From the NCBI GenBank assembly GCA_012064385.1, contig QRDG01000134.1:720742-784741 (forward strand): a stretch of 64,000 nt of DNA, written 5' to 3'. Origin of the DNA: Puccinellia tenuiflora (taxonomy: Eukaryota > Streptophyta > Magnoliopsida > Poales > Poaceae). Below the pieces are notes generated by a model. The model was not told where the DNA came from. It searched no databases and saw only the letters and a list, made by a program, of their open reading frames with translations. Position numbers and translations under genes: made by a program. Shown here in pieces: positions 11,619 through 23,358 of the stretch. Position 1 is the stretch's first letter, and every line of letters begins with the position of its first letter.

Positions 11619-12665
11619 TGTCGGCACAGTGGAAACCGGGGTACCACGGGCCGGCCTGCCAGGGCCCACGAGATTCTTCAGGCATTTTCGCTAAGGGCCA
11701 GGCTCCCCAAGCCTGGCGAGCCTCGCGAGGGTATTTCCCTCGTGAGGGATCTTTTCTCCTTGTCGAGGGTTCTCTCCCATGGCGAGGGACCGCTCCTCGA
11801 CAAGGCGTCTTCGACGCCACCCGCGATTCTGCTAAGGACCAAGCTGACGGGCTCGGCGAGGCTTTTTGCCTCACGGGGTTCCTTCCTCGCGAAGCCTTCT
11901 CTGCCTCCACGGCAGGGCGCACATGGGCTCTGCCCCCGTGTGCAGGATGACGCGCGTGCCTACGCGCGATGACGACGACGCCGCAGTTGCCACTTCCATG
12001 TATAAAGCAGTCAACAAAGCGGCTTCAAGCAAAGCGGACAACGAGTATTGCCTCTTTGGTGATAAGGGAACCGTCTGCAGCTACGCTCCAAGAACGGCGT
12101 CACCGTGGGTCACATCCCACCTCATCAAGCGCCAGCCCACTGTCCGGCTGGCCAGTGGCTTTTCCAGCTTTGATGGCGCCGTCCCTGCCGTGGACCGCGT
12201 CCATGAACTCCACCTTTATCGTGCACCCCGCTCCTTCCCTCATCGCCATGTGGTAACCCTTCCCGCCCAAATGTTTGGGCAGAAGAGGTCCAAGACGCCT
12301 ATAAAAGGAGGGGGAGGACGCTCAAGCAAGGGGTTTGATCTTCGGTTGGTTCAACTCTAGTAGACCCTAACCCTAGATCTGAAGACTAGCAAGTAGCCAT
12401 CGTTAGCCACCACGAGCTCTCCAAGCTCTCCTTGTACTGTGAACCTCTCCAAGCAGTGCAATACACCATAGCAGGACGTAGGGGTTTTACCTCCCAAAGA
12501 GGGCCCTGAACCTGGGTAAGATCCTGTGTCCATCTCTGCAGTGTTGTCCGCAGCGAGTCCGACGAGCACCGTCGCCGGAGCACGTTGAGGATTGTTTGAC
12601 TTCGTGTTCAGCCCCTTACACGATACCTTGGAGACACCCCCAGTTCCTGGGAACATTCTCCGACA
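11619..12665 (+). repeat. 5' LTR of the Tat-like element
   Basis: TGTCGGCACAGTGG..CATTCTCCGACA, 1047 bp, the same length as the 3' LTR. TATA box TATAAAAGG at 12300-12308. The R/U5 block GCAGGACGTAGGGGTTTTAC (about 12470) resembles the LTR fragment at 78-555. Confidence 0.93.
12300..12306 (+). promoter_or_regulatory. LTR TATA box
   Basis: TATAAAA followed by GGAGGGGGAGG, followed within the LTR by the R/U5 block; the same motif is at 41439-41445 in the 3' LTR. It should drive the genomic RNA. Confidence 0.65.
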
Positions 12666-12667
12666 TT

Positions 12668-12687
12668 TGGCGCGCCAGGTAGGGGGC
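12668..12687 (+). other. Primer-binding site
   Basis: TGGCGCGCCAGGTAGGGGG starts two bases after the 5' LTR end, the usual PBS position and a common sequence in grass gypsy elements. I did not assign the tRNA. Confidence 0.7.
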
Positions 12688-12716
12688 TGAGGTGCGTCTT
12701 CATCCTCGACGCAGCT

Positions 12717-14015
12717 ATGGCCGGCTCTCGTGCCGAATGTCTCGCTCGCCGGACGGCTAGCGCCGCCACCACTCCTGCGGGCCGCCCGCGCGGCCGCCCG
12801 CGTGGGGACTCCGCTCCTGAGCGCCACGTCGACCCCGAGCCCCGCGTCGAGCACCCGGAGGACGACGACCACGACCACGCTGAGGATGACCTCGGCGAAG
12901 AGGAGGCTTCCTCCCTGCACCCGTCGCGGGACCGTGCTGCCTCCTCGCTGGGCCGCCCTGCGCCCAACCCGGCAACTATGCTTCTCATGGCGCAGGAGCT
13001 GCTGCAGTACCGTCCTACGCCAGAGGCTCAGGAGGCCTGGCTCAACCGCCTCTCGGAGCTCGTCGGCGCCGCTCGCGTCGCCGCTCCTGCCCCGTCCCGT
13101 TCGCTGGTTCCTTCGGGTCGCATGGGGGACGTGGCGCAAGGCACACCTCCCGCACCTCCTCTCCATCCTGCACCTGCTCCAGCTCCACCGGTTGCACCGC
13201 AGCCTGCTCCAGCGGGGGCTCCTCCTCATGACAACCGCGCTGCATCGCACGCATCGTCGCCGCACGACTGCCAAATTGTGCAGCGAGCCCCTGAAGACGC
13301 CCGCGTGAGCATCGAGCGCCAGCAGGACAGACACAACCGCGCCGTCCAGGACGTCGCCACCGCCGGGCGCCATCTCCGCGCCACCCTCGCTAGCGGCCCG
13401 GTCACCTACGGCACGACGGTTGCGTTCACTCACACCCTCCGTCGCGTCGTCTGGCCCGTCAAGTTCAGGTCGGACCTGCCTCCGCGCTACGACGGCAAGA
13501 ACAACCCCTTGGAGTTCCTGCAGCTCTACACTCTGGCCATCCAGGCCGCTGGGGGCGACGACAAGGTCATGGCGAACTGGTTCCCCATGGCCCTCAAGGA
13601 CTCCGCGTCCTCATGGCTCACCAACCTCCCCGCCGAGTCCATCAACACTTGGGAGGAGCTCTGCCGGTGCTTCGTCGCCAACTTCAAGGGCACGTACGAG
13701 CGTGGCCTCACGTACAACGACCTCCGCGCCGTGCGTCAGAAGCCTGGCGAGACCCTCCGCAAGTACATCCAGCGCTTCAGCCAGGTGCGCAACAAGATCC
13801 CCAACGCCACCGACGCGCAGGTCATTTCGGCCTTCCAGGCTGGAGTGACAGACGTGCGGATGCTCGAGAAGCTCGGCATCCACGACAACATCACCACCGT
13901 CGTCAAGCTCTTCGACTTGGCGGACAAGTGCGCCAAGGCTGAAGAGGGCCGCTTGTTCATCAAGAACGAGCCAGGGGATCCCGCCGAGGGGTCCAAGAAG
14001 AAGAAAAGTCCATAG
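12717..14015 (+). CDS. Gypsy Gag polyprotein, open to a frameshift
   Basis: 432 codons from the first Met after the primer-binding site. The N-terminal third is low-complexity, rich in Ala/Arg/Pro with an acidic DDDHDHAEDDLGEEE patch. The retrotransposon gag (capsid) region lies at about residues 240-400: FRSDLPPRYDGKNNPLEFLQ, SSWLTNLPAESINTWEEL, KPGETLRKYIQRFSQVRNKI. The frame ends in a lysine run (KKKKSP) and a stop. Gag continues in another frame with the nucleocapsid, so a one-base change in the AAG/AAA run near 14005 has cut it. It forms the particle and binds RNA. Overlapping minus-strand open frames here are shadows. Confidence 0.85.
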   Translation: MAGSRAECLARRTASAATTPAGRPRGRPRGDSAPERHVDPEPRVEHPEDDDHDHAEDDLGEEEASSLHPSRDRAASSLGRPAPNPATMLLMAQELLQYRPTPEAQEAWLNRLSELVGAARVAAPAPSRSLVPSGRMGDVAQGTPPAPPLHPAPAPAPPVAPQPAPAGAPPHDNRAASHASSPHDCQIVQRAPEDARVSIERQQDRHNRAVQDVATAGRHLRATLASGPVTYGTTVAFTHTLRRVVWPVKFRSDLPPRYDGKNNPLEFLQLYTLAIQAAGGDDKVMANWFPMALKDSASSWLTNLPAESINTWEELCRCFVANFKGTYERGLTYNDLRAVRQKPGETLRKYIQRFSQVRNKIPNATDAQVISAFQAGVTDVRMLEKLGIHDNITTVVKLFDLADKCAKAEEGRLFIKNEPGDPAEGSKKKKSP

Positions 14016-15136
14016 AGAAGCGCAAGACCACTGCGGTCCTCGCGGCTGAGCCCGATGCCAAGCAGCCACGCACTGCCGCTCCAGTCGCGGGGTCCGAGAA
14101 GAAAGACGACCGCCCCTTCTGCGTCTACCACAACAGGCATTCTCATGCCACCGAGGACTGCTACGACCTCAAGAGGCTCATCGAGGCTCGCGAGGCCCGC
14201 GAGCGGGAGCAAGGCCGTGGTGGCCGCGGCGGCGGCCGCAGCGGCCGCGGGGGGCGACGCTGGAACAACAACTACCAGCAGAACCCCCAGGCCAATGCTG
14301 TCGAGCCCGCGAACGACAACCTACCTGCTGAGGCTGATGAGGGCTACCAAGTGCCTCGCGGCGTCGCCTGCATCCTCGGCGGGGCTCAGGCCCCTTGCTC
14401 CAACCGCCACTTCAAGCAATTCGCTCGCGATCTCGCAGCGGCCCTCCCCGGGGTCGAGGCCTCTAGGCCCCTCAAGTGGTCTGAGCACCCCATCATCTTC
14501 GACTCCAGCGACCACCCCAAGTCCACCTCAACTGTGGGCACCATCCCGCTGGTCTGCACCCCCACCATCAACAACATCGCCGTCTCTAAGACGCTCATTG
14601 ATGGGGGTGCCGGCCTCAGCGTCATCTCTGTCGAGACATTCGAGAAGTTGCAGGTGCCCAACGAGCGGCTCATGCCCACCAGGCCCTTCTCGGGGGTGAC
14701 GGAGGGCCTCACGACGCCTCTGGGGCAAGTGAGGCTTGCGGTCACTTTCGCTACCCAGACCAACTACCGCACCGAGCTGATTGACTTCAACGTCGCGCAC
14801 ATCGGCCTGCCCTACAACGCCATCCTCGGCTACCCCGCCCTCACCAAGTTCATGGCGGTCACCCACCACGCATACAACCTCGTCAAGCTCCTTGGCTCCA
14901 GTGGCACCATCGTCATCCGCGGCGTAGTCTCTGACGCCGTGTACGCTGCGCAAGTGGCCTACAAGGCCGCCGCGGTGGCGTCTCCCGCAGACGAGGACGA
15001 GGAACCCCTCCCGAGGCCCCCGCGAAGAAGAAGCAGCTGTTTTCTCAGGAGAAGGCCGCGACAAAGCAAGTGCCTCTGGAGGCAAGCGGCTCGGGGGCTA
15101 GCGTCACCATCGGCACCAACCTGCCTCCCAAATAGG
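14016..15136 (+). pseudogene. Gag nucleocapsid and protease portion of gag-pol
   Basis: Read in a different frame from upstream gag. A CX2HX4HX4C zinc knuckle, CVYHNRHSHATEDC, lies at about 14120-14161, followed by an Arg/Gly-rich basic stretch (GRGGRGGGRSGRGGRR) suited to RNA binding. The protease active site reads LIDGGAGLSVIS at about 14591-14626. IGLPYNAILGYPAL, a conserved downstream element of plant gypsy proteases, is at about 14803-14844. A further shift near 15010 moves the coding frame, and a TAG at about 15134 replaces a sense codon before the RT. This is not functional as written. Confidence 0.8.
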
Positions 15137-16255
15137 AAAGCGCGCTCGTCGCCTTCCTCAGGGCAAACTCTGACATGTTCGCTTGGACACCGTCAGATAT
15201 GTCCGGAGTACCGAGGGAGGTGATCGAGCACCACTTAGCCGTGTGTCCAAACGCACGCCCCGTGAAGCAAAAGGCACGGTGCCAGGCGCCAGAGAAGCAA
15301 GGTTTCATTGTCAAGGAGGTGGAAAAGCTGAAGAAGGCTAGCATCATCAAGGAAGTGGTCCACCCCACTTGGCTCGCCAACGGTGTGGTCGTCCCCAAGC
15401 ACACCGGAGGCAGCCGCCTCTGCATCGACTTCACCGACCTCAACAAGGCCTACCCCAAGCACCCCTACCCCCTCCTGAGGATCGACCAGATCGTGGACTC
15501 CACCGCCGGCTGCGCGCTCCTCTGTTTTCTGGATGCCTTCTCTGGTTATCACCAGATCAAGATGGCAAAGGAGGACGAGGAGAAGACAGCATTTCTCACC
15601 CCTTGTGGTGTGTTTTACTACGTCTGCATGCCCTTCGGTCTGAAGAACGCCGGCGCCACGTTCCAGCGCCTCATGAGGATCGCCTTGGGGGCTCAAATGG
15701 GGAGGAATGCAGAGGCCTACGTCGATGACATCGTCGTCAAGACCCGCGAGAAGGACACACTCATCCAGGACCTCGAGGAGACCTTTGCCAACCTGCGCAA
15801 GGTCAACATCAAGCTGAACCCCGCCAAGTGCGTCTTCGGGGTCCCTTCAGGCAAGCTCCTCGGATTCCTGGTATCTCACCGCGGCATCGAGGCCAACCCC
15901 GACAAGATCAAGGCCATAGAGCAGATGCAGCCTCCTCGTCGCCTCAAGGACATGCAACGCTTAGCGGGATGTATGGCCAGCCTTGGCCGTTTCATCTCCA
16001 AGTTCGGCGAGAGGGCGCTGCCATTTTTCAAGATCATGAAGAGGTCTGGTCCTTTCAAGTGGACCCCTGAAGTAGAAAAGGGCTTTGAGGACCTGAAGAG
16101 ATACCTGGCGAGCCCACCCATCATGGTTGCCCCACGCCCTCGCGAGCCTCTGAAGCTGTATCTTGCAGCCACTCCTCAGACGGCAAGCACGGTCTTGGTG
16201 GCTGAAAGGGAAGAGCCAGTCCTCAACAAGCAGAACTCCGCCTCGCAAGCCCAGA
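15137..16255 (+). pseudogene. Gypsy reverse transcriptase
   Basis: Open from 15137 in the RT frame. Recognisable blocks run in order: VKQKARCQAPEKQGFI (near 15265), WLANGVVVPK, LCIDFTDLNKAYPKHPYPL (near 15420-15475), CFLDAFSGYHQIKM, FYYVCMPFGLKNAGATFQR and the catalytic AYVDDIVVK at about 15715-15741. The thumb/connection region follows (CVFGVPSGKLLGFLVSHRG, then RLAGCMASLGRFISKF). All catalytic aspartates (LDAF and YVDD) are present. RT copies the element RNA into cDNA inside the particle. A frameshift near 16240-16260 separates it from the RNase H frame. Confidence 0.88.
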
Positions 16256-17384
16256 ACCCCCCGACAAGGAAGCAGCCTCGTCAAGCCTCCAGCCCCAAGA
16301 AAACCTCGCCAAGGACTCCACCGAGCCTGGAGAGGAGCCAGCCGCTGCCACACCAACGACTACCCTCGTCGAGCATCCCGTGTACTTCGTCAGCACAGTG
16401 CTACGGGACGCCCGCGAGCGCTACCCCATGCAGCAAAAGCTCCTCTTCTCGCTCCTCATCGCCTCCAGGAAGTTGCGTCACTACTTCCAGGGTCACCCCA
16501 TCAAGGTGGTCACCTCCTACCCCCTGGAGCAGGTCCTGCGCAACCCGAACGCGACAGATCGCGTCGCAGGCTGGGGCATCGAGCTGCAACCTTTCGAGCT
16601 GGAATTTGACACCACAAGGGTCATCAAGGGCAGGGCGCTGGCTGATTTTATGGCCGAGTGGACGGACACACGCGAAGAAGAAGAGCCTCCAGAGGAGGAA
16701 TCTGCAGCCTTAGGTGGGACGAAACCAGGCCCTTGGACCATGCATTTCGACGGCGCCTTCGCTGCCCGGAGTGCGGGGGCTGGTGCCGTCCTTACCTCCC
16801 CGACAGGCGACAAGCTCTACTACGCCGTCCAGTTATGCTTCAAGGACAACGACAAGGTCTCCAACAACATTGCTGAATATGAAGGCCGCCATGCCGGGCT
16901 CAGAGCCGCCATCGCCCTCGGCATCAAGCACATCCTCATCAAGGGCGACTCCCAGCTCCTCATCAACTTCTCCAACAAAAGCTACACGCCTAAGGACACC
17001 TACATGGTGGCCTACCTTGAAGAGGTACGCAAGCTGGAGAAGCACTTCAGGGGCATGGAGCTCAAGCACATCCCGCGAGCAGAAAACCAAGAAGCAGATG
17101 ACCTCGCCAGGCGAGCAGCAAGAAGGGAAGCCCAGAAGCCTGGAGTTTTCGAGGAGAGGCTCACCAAGGCCTCAGTCAAGCAGCCAGCGGCCAATATCAG
17201 CATCGACGAGGAGCTCCCACCGGCCCCATCAAGCGGAGCACCAAACTGCGGGCTCCCCTCTGGCGATCGCCTGCTGCTGACTCTGGTACGCCAAGATGCT
17301 AGCTGGATCGACGAGATCAAGAGCTACCTGCAAAACCGAGTCCTCCCCGAAGACGACGCAGAGGCCGAAAGAATTTCTCGCTAG
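16256..17384 (+). pseudogene. RNase H plus second plant-type (aRNH) RNase H
   Basis: The frame opens with a connector, then the C-terminal part of a degraded RT-linked RNase H (RYPMQQKLLFSLLIASRKLR, near 16420-16480, and IKGRALADFMAEWT near 16625-16665). A second, better-preserved RNase H follows: MHFDGAFAARSAGAGAVL (near 16740), AEYEGRHAGLRAAI (near 16872), GDSQLLINF (near 16944) and EADDLARRA (near 17093). A dual RNase H marks the Tat lineage; the domain removes RNA from the hybrid. The frame ends at a TAG (17382-17384) inside what should be the RNase H-integrase linker, since the same frame continues straight into integrase. Confidence 0.82.
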
Positions 17385-17773
17385 GCCAAGTCCTACTGCC
17401 TCCACGACGGAGATCTGTACCGTAAGCGCCCCAATGGGGTTGCATTGCGGTGCGTCCCTGCCGAGGAAGGCCGCCAGCTCATCAACGACATCCACAGCGG
17501 CGAGTGCGGCCACCATTCTTCCTCGCGCACCCTTGCAGGCAAGGTCTTCCGGAGTGGCTTCTACTGGCCTTCAGTGCTTCAAGATGTAGCTACCATCGTT
17601 CAATCCTGCGACGCCTGCCAATTCCATGCCAAACAAATTCACCAGCCCGCGCAAGGACTCCAGACCATCCCGCTCTCCTGGCCGTTTGCGGTCTGGGGGC
17701 TGGATCTGCTGGGGCCCTTCCCGCGAGCGCTCGGGGGCTACCGCTACCTCTACGTCGCCATCGACAAATTCAC
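17385..17773 (+). pseudogene. Integrase, N-terminal part (split)
   Basis: The same frame as the RNase H continues past the nonsense codon. The HHCC zinc-binding domain is visible as HSGECGHH..(x)..CDACQFHAKQ at about 17490-17640, followed by the catalytic core start GLDLLGPFPRALGGYRYLYV with the first catalytic aspartate near 17701. At 17773 the frame is broken in the core domain, one base short of a threonine codon, by the LARD; it resumes at 31849. Integrase inserts the cDNA into the host genome. Confidence 0.9.
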
Positions 17774-20700
17774 TGTGGGGACCCCGGACTAGCCGTCCGA
17801 AATACCCTTGTGCCTACATCAGCGATCCCATGATCAGTGTGTCGCTGAGCACAATCAAACTGGTAATCAAGGAACATCCATAATTACCGAAGGAATATAC
17901 TTACTTGATTGAAGTCATACTCTTCAATAGGTACTTGCAGCGGAAATCACCATACAGCGTGGAGCCCAAGTCATTCGCCTTAACCCTACAGGCAACTGAC
18001 TGGGAAGCGCCCTAGTTCGCATTGACGTCATTTCCTTCTCCTCCTTCAAGCTACTCTTCCTTAAAATCTGGCTAAGACAATAGCCAGGGACGAAACCATT
18101 ATGAGTACAATGGGAATTGTACTCGCAAACTACCCCCGAAAGAGCATGCACTACCCCCCTTTTTTTTTATAGTTTGAGTAAAACAATGTTTGCTTTGAAA
18201 ACTCTATCCTTAGTGAAAAGAGAGTGATAGACTTTTGTTTAATAAAACTTTGTCTGAAAACTCTATAACTTTGGTTGAAGTAAAATAAGAGAAATTTTAT
18301 AACTTTTCATAAACCTTGTATATTTTTCAAAAATATCTATAGCCTTTGTTAAAGAAAACGAAAAGAAGGCTTTAGATTCCCTTTTTTTTTCCATAAAACT
18401 GTCTTTGTAAGGAGTTTTCTTTGAAAACATTTTTCCCGAAAAATAGCTGTTTGTTAAAATAAGAAGTCCCTTTTTAAAAACGTTTTTCCTGGAAAATCAC
18501 CATTTTGTTTATTTATCCAAAACTCCTCCTTTTCCCGACCATGTCTCATCATGGTCCAGTTATTTCCAACAACTCATACCAGCACATTGGCATAGTTGCA
18601 TAAAACATCCTTCACACCATTTTCTCTTTCAAATCTCACACCTTTTTCCAAAACTTGCACATTTTATCAAAAACTTTGCACATGGTCTAGTAGGGCCTCC
18701 CAACTGTCCATATCCAAGGACTCGGCTATTCGAATAGTTTTTACCCTCTGCAGAGGTAGCACGCTTTTCCCACACCCATCCGGTAGCTCATCGTGTCTGC
18801 CACGTCCCGCCATACAAGGTGTATGCGAAGTTGAACCACCGGCCATAGCCTTTCCTTTGCTCATGCTAGTATAGGACCCTGCCCGTACGAATTCACCATT
18901 CCTTCAACACCTAGTACAGGATCCCCCGTCGAGGAACCTAGATGTAAGGACTCGTAGTTTTGCCCGGCGAGCACGAAGCCCTTCAATCCCTCAATCCCTC
19001 AGATTGCCGGGACCCAGGTCAGGGGTTAGAGTCGCCATGCTCATCCCCTCATGCATAACGGAGTTGTCTCCGTCGATGAGGTATCCAGTACTAACACGAG
19101 CAAATTATATGACTACGCTCGTTCCCATATTTGGGTAGATGTGGTCGCACAGATTATCGGCTGGTCGACGTAAGTACTAGGACACAATGTGCATTTTTCA
19201 TAAACATCACCATTCACCAATTTTTTTTCCACTTCCATACCGACCATTCGGCATTCCACATTCATCCTGGTATTTTAAAAAGGAGTTTGGAATAAACCAT
19301 ATTTTTCCCATCCCATAGTTTGAAATATCTACTCTATATTTCTATATAGGGTGGCAAAATAGTTTTCTTGTCTTTGTAAAAAGGTTTTCAAAATCATCAC
19401 TACTGTTGAATATTTCAGGTGATCAATATAAATGTATATAAATGCAAGCTCAGTGAAGTAGCTTGCCTTTCTTCAGCATAATGTCCCTGGACTTCTCCTT
19501 ACTGATCAAAGAAATAAACTCCGGTTCTTCTCAAATAATTCCTTTCCAAGGTTCCCTCTGATAGCGTTTGCATCTAGCGTCGTAAAAAGGAAAGAACACA
19601 ATCAACATACAGTAGGACACTCCAACAACAAACATCAAGCAACACTAACAAAGAACAGTCAGGAGAGAAGACTATTGACAAACAAGTTAGGCAATTACCA
19701 ACCCTACTCATGTTTAAAAATTATGATTAAAGTTGTGATTAAGCATCTTTATTTAAACAGGAAATACTTCAGACAAAAGTTAAGCTACCAACTCTTTTCT
19801 GTAATTCACAACATCCTATCAAGCTAAGGTAGAGACATTAACATGATACTCAAGCTAGCACTCAACTTGAATATAAGCAAGTTTAACAAGCACGGCTAGT
19901 ATATTAACCACATAAAAATAACCTAATTATCAACATAAACAAGCAATACATACCATTTCTAAACTACTCAATCAAGCATCATAACAATCTCATGCATCAC
20001 ACATAGCTACTGCACTCACAAAGCAACACAATTTGATTTCAATTTGATTTAATTAACAATTATTTAAATGTGTCACATTTATGGCAGAAACAAGGGTTTC
20101 ATGTTTAATTACATAACTTTTGTTATGTTGGTCACAAAAATGTGAACTAAAATTCTATGGAAATCTATTGAAGTTTAGAAGACAACCCAATTGGATTTAA
20201 TTCAATTAAGGTTATTAAACTCCCTATATAAATATTTTTATCCAGAAGGTTAGTTTTCTTGTTTTTGCTTCAACTCAAGTTAATTTTACTCAAAAGATAA
20301 ATCCTCTTAGGGATAACTAGTATTGCTTAAATGTGAGCTGACAAAATTGGTTTGGCCTCATTTGGATTAATAGAGTATTAGAAACAAACAAGTTTAGGTT
20401 TTATACCTTCTGTGGCATTTTGATTATCATTATTTATTTATTAACCTAAATGGGGTGAAACCACTTTAGTTAGTTAGATAATTTCATAAGCTTTCCAGAA
20501 CATTTTCATTTCTAGATCTCAAGATATTCCTTTTCAAAGTTCTAATCAAATTTCTGACAGAGAAATTTCCCCTTTTTAAGTTTAGCAACTAACTGATTTG
20601 ATAATTTTCTACTAACTTAACCACAACACTAAATGGAATCAATCCAGTGGCATTGGGTAGAATGGTTGATGTACTTTTGATACAATTTTAGTTTGGTATT

Positions 20701-23358
20701 TTTGGATAAACCAAGTTTTAGCAAACATCTCCCAAATATGGTACCAAAATAACCCTTCTGAGTTTTTTTCAGTAAAACTAACACATTTGTCATTTTTATT
20801 TCAATTGGGATACATGTCCAACAAGGATCATGGCCTGCATCTATGTGAAGGTGGCATGGTATACTAGCTACAACATTTTAGTTTGCTATTTTTAGGCCTC
20901 TGGTTAATTAGTGATTTGCATGGGAAAAGGGCTATGTTCTGTTATTTCATGTGTTGAACTGAACTGATTAGCTATCTTCCTCAGATTATATCTTTTATCT
21001 AGATTTTATTTTGGGGTTCACAATAATTGTTCATGGTGGTACACTAACTATACTAACATGACATGCCACTACTAACATCCAAATAAATCTAGATTAATTT
21101 CTATGATTGGATCAAAAGGCCTAAGCAGTAATCTGTTTTCAGAAGTTTCTAAAAACAGACATAACATAACTACTTTGCCTCATATTTCCATTGAGCTAAA
21201 CTAATTATTTTGGAAATATAAATCTTTCATGTGAATCTCTGAAACTAGATCTTTCTAACCATGCAAATATTTCAACATTTGATGCAGCAGATTTCCCAGA
21301 ATGTGCATGCAAATGTGGCTACTCTATACGGTTTCCAGCACTTAGCAGTTTCAATAGACTTCAAAAACTGGGCGGGAACGCACTGTGGCCGTTGATCCAG
21401 AGATCGACGGCGCACAGCCGTCCTTGACCTCCCGACGGACAGAGAGCTAGGGGAGAGAGAAGGGGGCTCGGGAAGCGGCCGGGGAGCTACCTGCCGGCGG
21501 CGAGGGGCGGCGGTGGAGCTTGGGGTCGACGGTGGGTAGTCTGGGCAGCAGCTGGGCGGCGGTGGCGTCGCCGGAGACGGGCTACGGCGGCGGCATGGCT
21601 TCGGCGGCCGAGCAGCTCGAGTGGAGCTCGAGCTCCTCTCTGCTGCTCCTGGGTGAAGGGGGAGGGGTACGGTGGTGGTGTGGTGCTGGGTAGTGGCCAG
21701 GGGTGGCCTTTATATAGGCGGGAGCGGCTTGGTGCGAGGGGGGGGCACGGGCGCGGCCAGGCATGGACGCGGGCGGCACGGGCGGCATGCGGCCGTCCAT
21801 GGTCGGCATCGTGCGGGGCTGGGGAGGACACGGGCGCGTGCCAGGGGGGTCAAGGGAGGTCGTGGGCGTGCCGTGGCGGTCGGGGCCGGGTCGGGCGCGC
21901 TCTGGTCAGTCCGGGGCGGCCAGCTTTAATGGTGCACGCCATGTGCTCGACATTTTGTCGGCCGGCAGTGCACCGGCGATTTCGGGCAAGAGGGAGGGCC
22001 AGGCGTGAAGGGGTCGAGTTGGGGAGCATCTAGGGGGCAAGGGGCAGCTCCAGGACATGGTGGTCGCTGGGTTTGGTGCGGGTTGGTCAAGTGGCCCGGG
22101 TGGTGGCCATGTCCATGGCATGGATGCTTAGGGCTAGGGTTTAGGGCATGGGGGTGCTAGGTTGTTGTCCAGAACGTGCAGGGGGTGCTGGAGAGGGTGC
22201 TGGACAAGGAGGGAACAAGCCTAGGGCTGGTTTGGGGCTACCATTTGAATATAGGGTAGAGGGCACCATTTTGCACTATTTGCATTTTAATGCTAAGGAA
22301 AAAGATGAGGTGCAAGTGTGCAATTGCTGTGGCAAGCAAGAATAAGTGTTTGGGATTTTTGGTGCTATGATGGAATTTATTTGACAAGTGCATCATAGCA
22401 CATTTTGTGATTTGGTAAAATTAAAGAAAGTAATAGAAATGTAAATTTAGATTTTTGAACTTATATTTTGAAGAGGGAAGAAATATTAGAGCAAAGTGGG
22501 AGTGAGCACTATGTCACCACACTGATTTTTGGTTTTAAAAGAAAATATTAATTTCTCACTTGGAGAAATTTGTTTGTCACTTGTCACCTTATTTTATTTG
22601 TTGATGTTTTGATTCTGTTTCTTTTCCTTTCTTCATAATTTTATTTAGCAAACACACACATCAAAACAAACAACAATGAATAAACACAAGCAATACCAAT
22701 CATCACAATCAAGACCACACAATTCAAACCACATGAATTAATCACACCACCATTTCCATGATTAATAATATTATTTTGTATAAATGATCACACTCAATTA
22801 TTACAAGATGATGTTTTAAATAAAAGTCTCAGCTCATAAGTTAATTGTTTTCAAAAAGGTTTGGGAAAGGAAATATGTGGGGTAATATATTTCCCACTAG
22901 TGTTGTTTTCAAATTGAGTGGAAATCAGAGTTTATAAAATGGGAGTTGCATATACATGCAAAATATCATGGTTGGCCATAGATAGGAGATAACATATAGA
23001 TCTCCATATTTTTGGGAACACATAATTTTGGAAATACTTTTACTTTCTCAACTAAAGGGTATTTTATTTGTTGCTGAAATCAAACATCATTGAAATAGAC
23101 TTTGGCCAAAATAAGATTAGAAAAAGAATATATGGAATCTACTCTTGTCATAACATGAGCACCAAGTTTAATATATTTTACTTGGGCTGGATTCTTGGAT
23201 TAATATTTACTAGTCAAACAACATAAACAACAAGTCACACAAGGTCAAACAGAACAATATACGGAGAAAAACAATAATTAGTGAAATATTTCAAAAAGTT
23301 TTTGTTGGTTCTGAATTTTGGGTCTCGTTAATTCTTATTTTAAATTTGGGATGTCACA
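17774..23358 (-). repeat. LARD 3' LTR (in element orientation)
   Basis: In minus orientation it runs TGTGACATCCCAAATTT..GGGTCCCCACA. AT-rich except for a GC-rich block at about 21360-22150. Open frames in that block (both strands) are composition artefacts. It lacks a 15 bp stretch that the other LTR has near 28977-28991. Confidence 0.9.
21709..21716 (-). promoter_or_regulatory. LARD LTR TATA box
   Basis: Minus-strand TATATAAA just upstream (in element orientation) of a CAC/CCT-rich stretch, with the identical arrangement at 30191-30198 in the other LTR. It is the only strong TATA motif next to the GC-rich block. Inferred core promoter. Confidence 0.5.

Noticed and set aside
12357..13433. 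358-codon minus-strand open frame
   Set aside because: It lies opposite the GC-rich gag and the 5' LTR, with arginine-rich low-complexity translation and no family; a shadow of gag.
21487..22345. Clusters of open frames in the GC block of the LARD LTR, repeated at 29969-30604
   Set aside because: Present on both strands, glycine/arginine-rich, not conserved between the two LTR copies in frame; composition artefact.
17774..23358. LARD LTR considered as plus-strand LTR starting TGTGGGGACC
   Set aside because: The primer-binding site beside the right LTR and the polypurine tract beside the left LTR are on the minus strand, fixing the opposite orientation.
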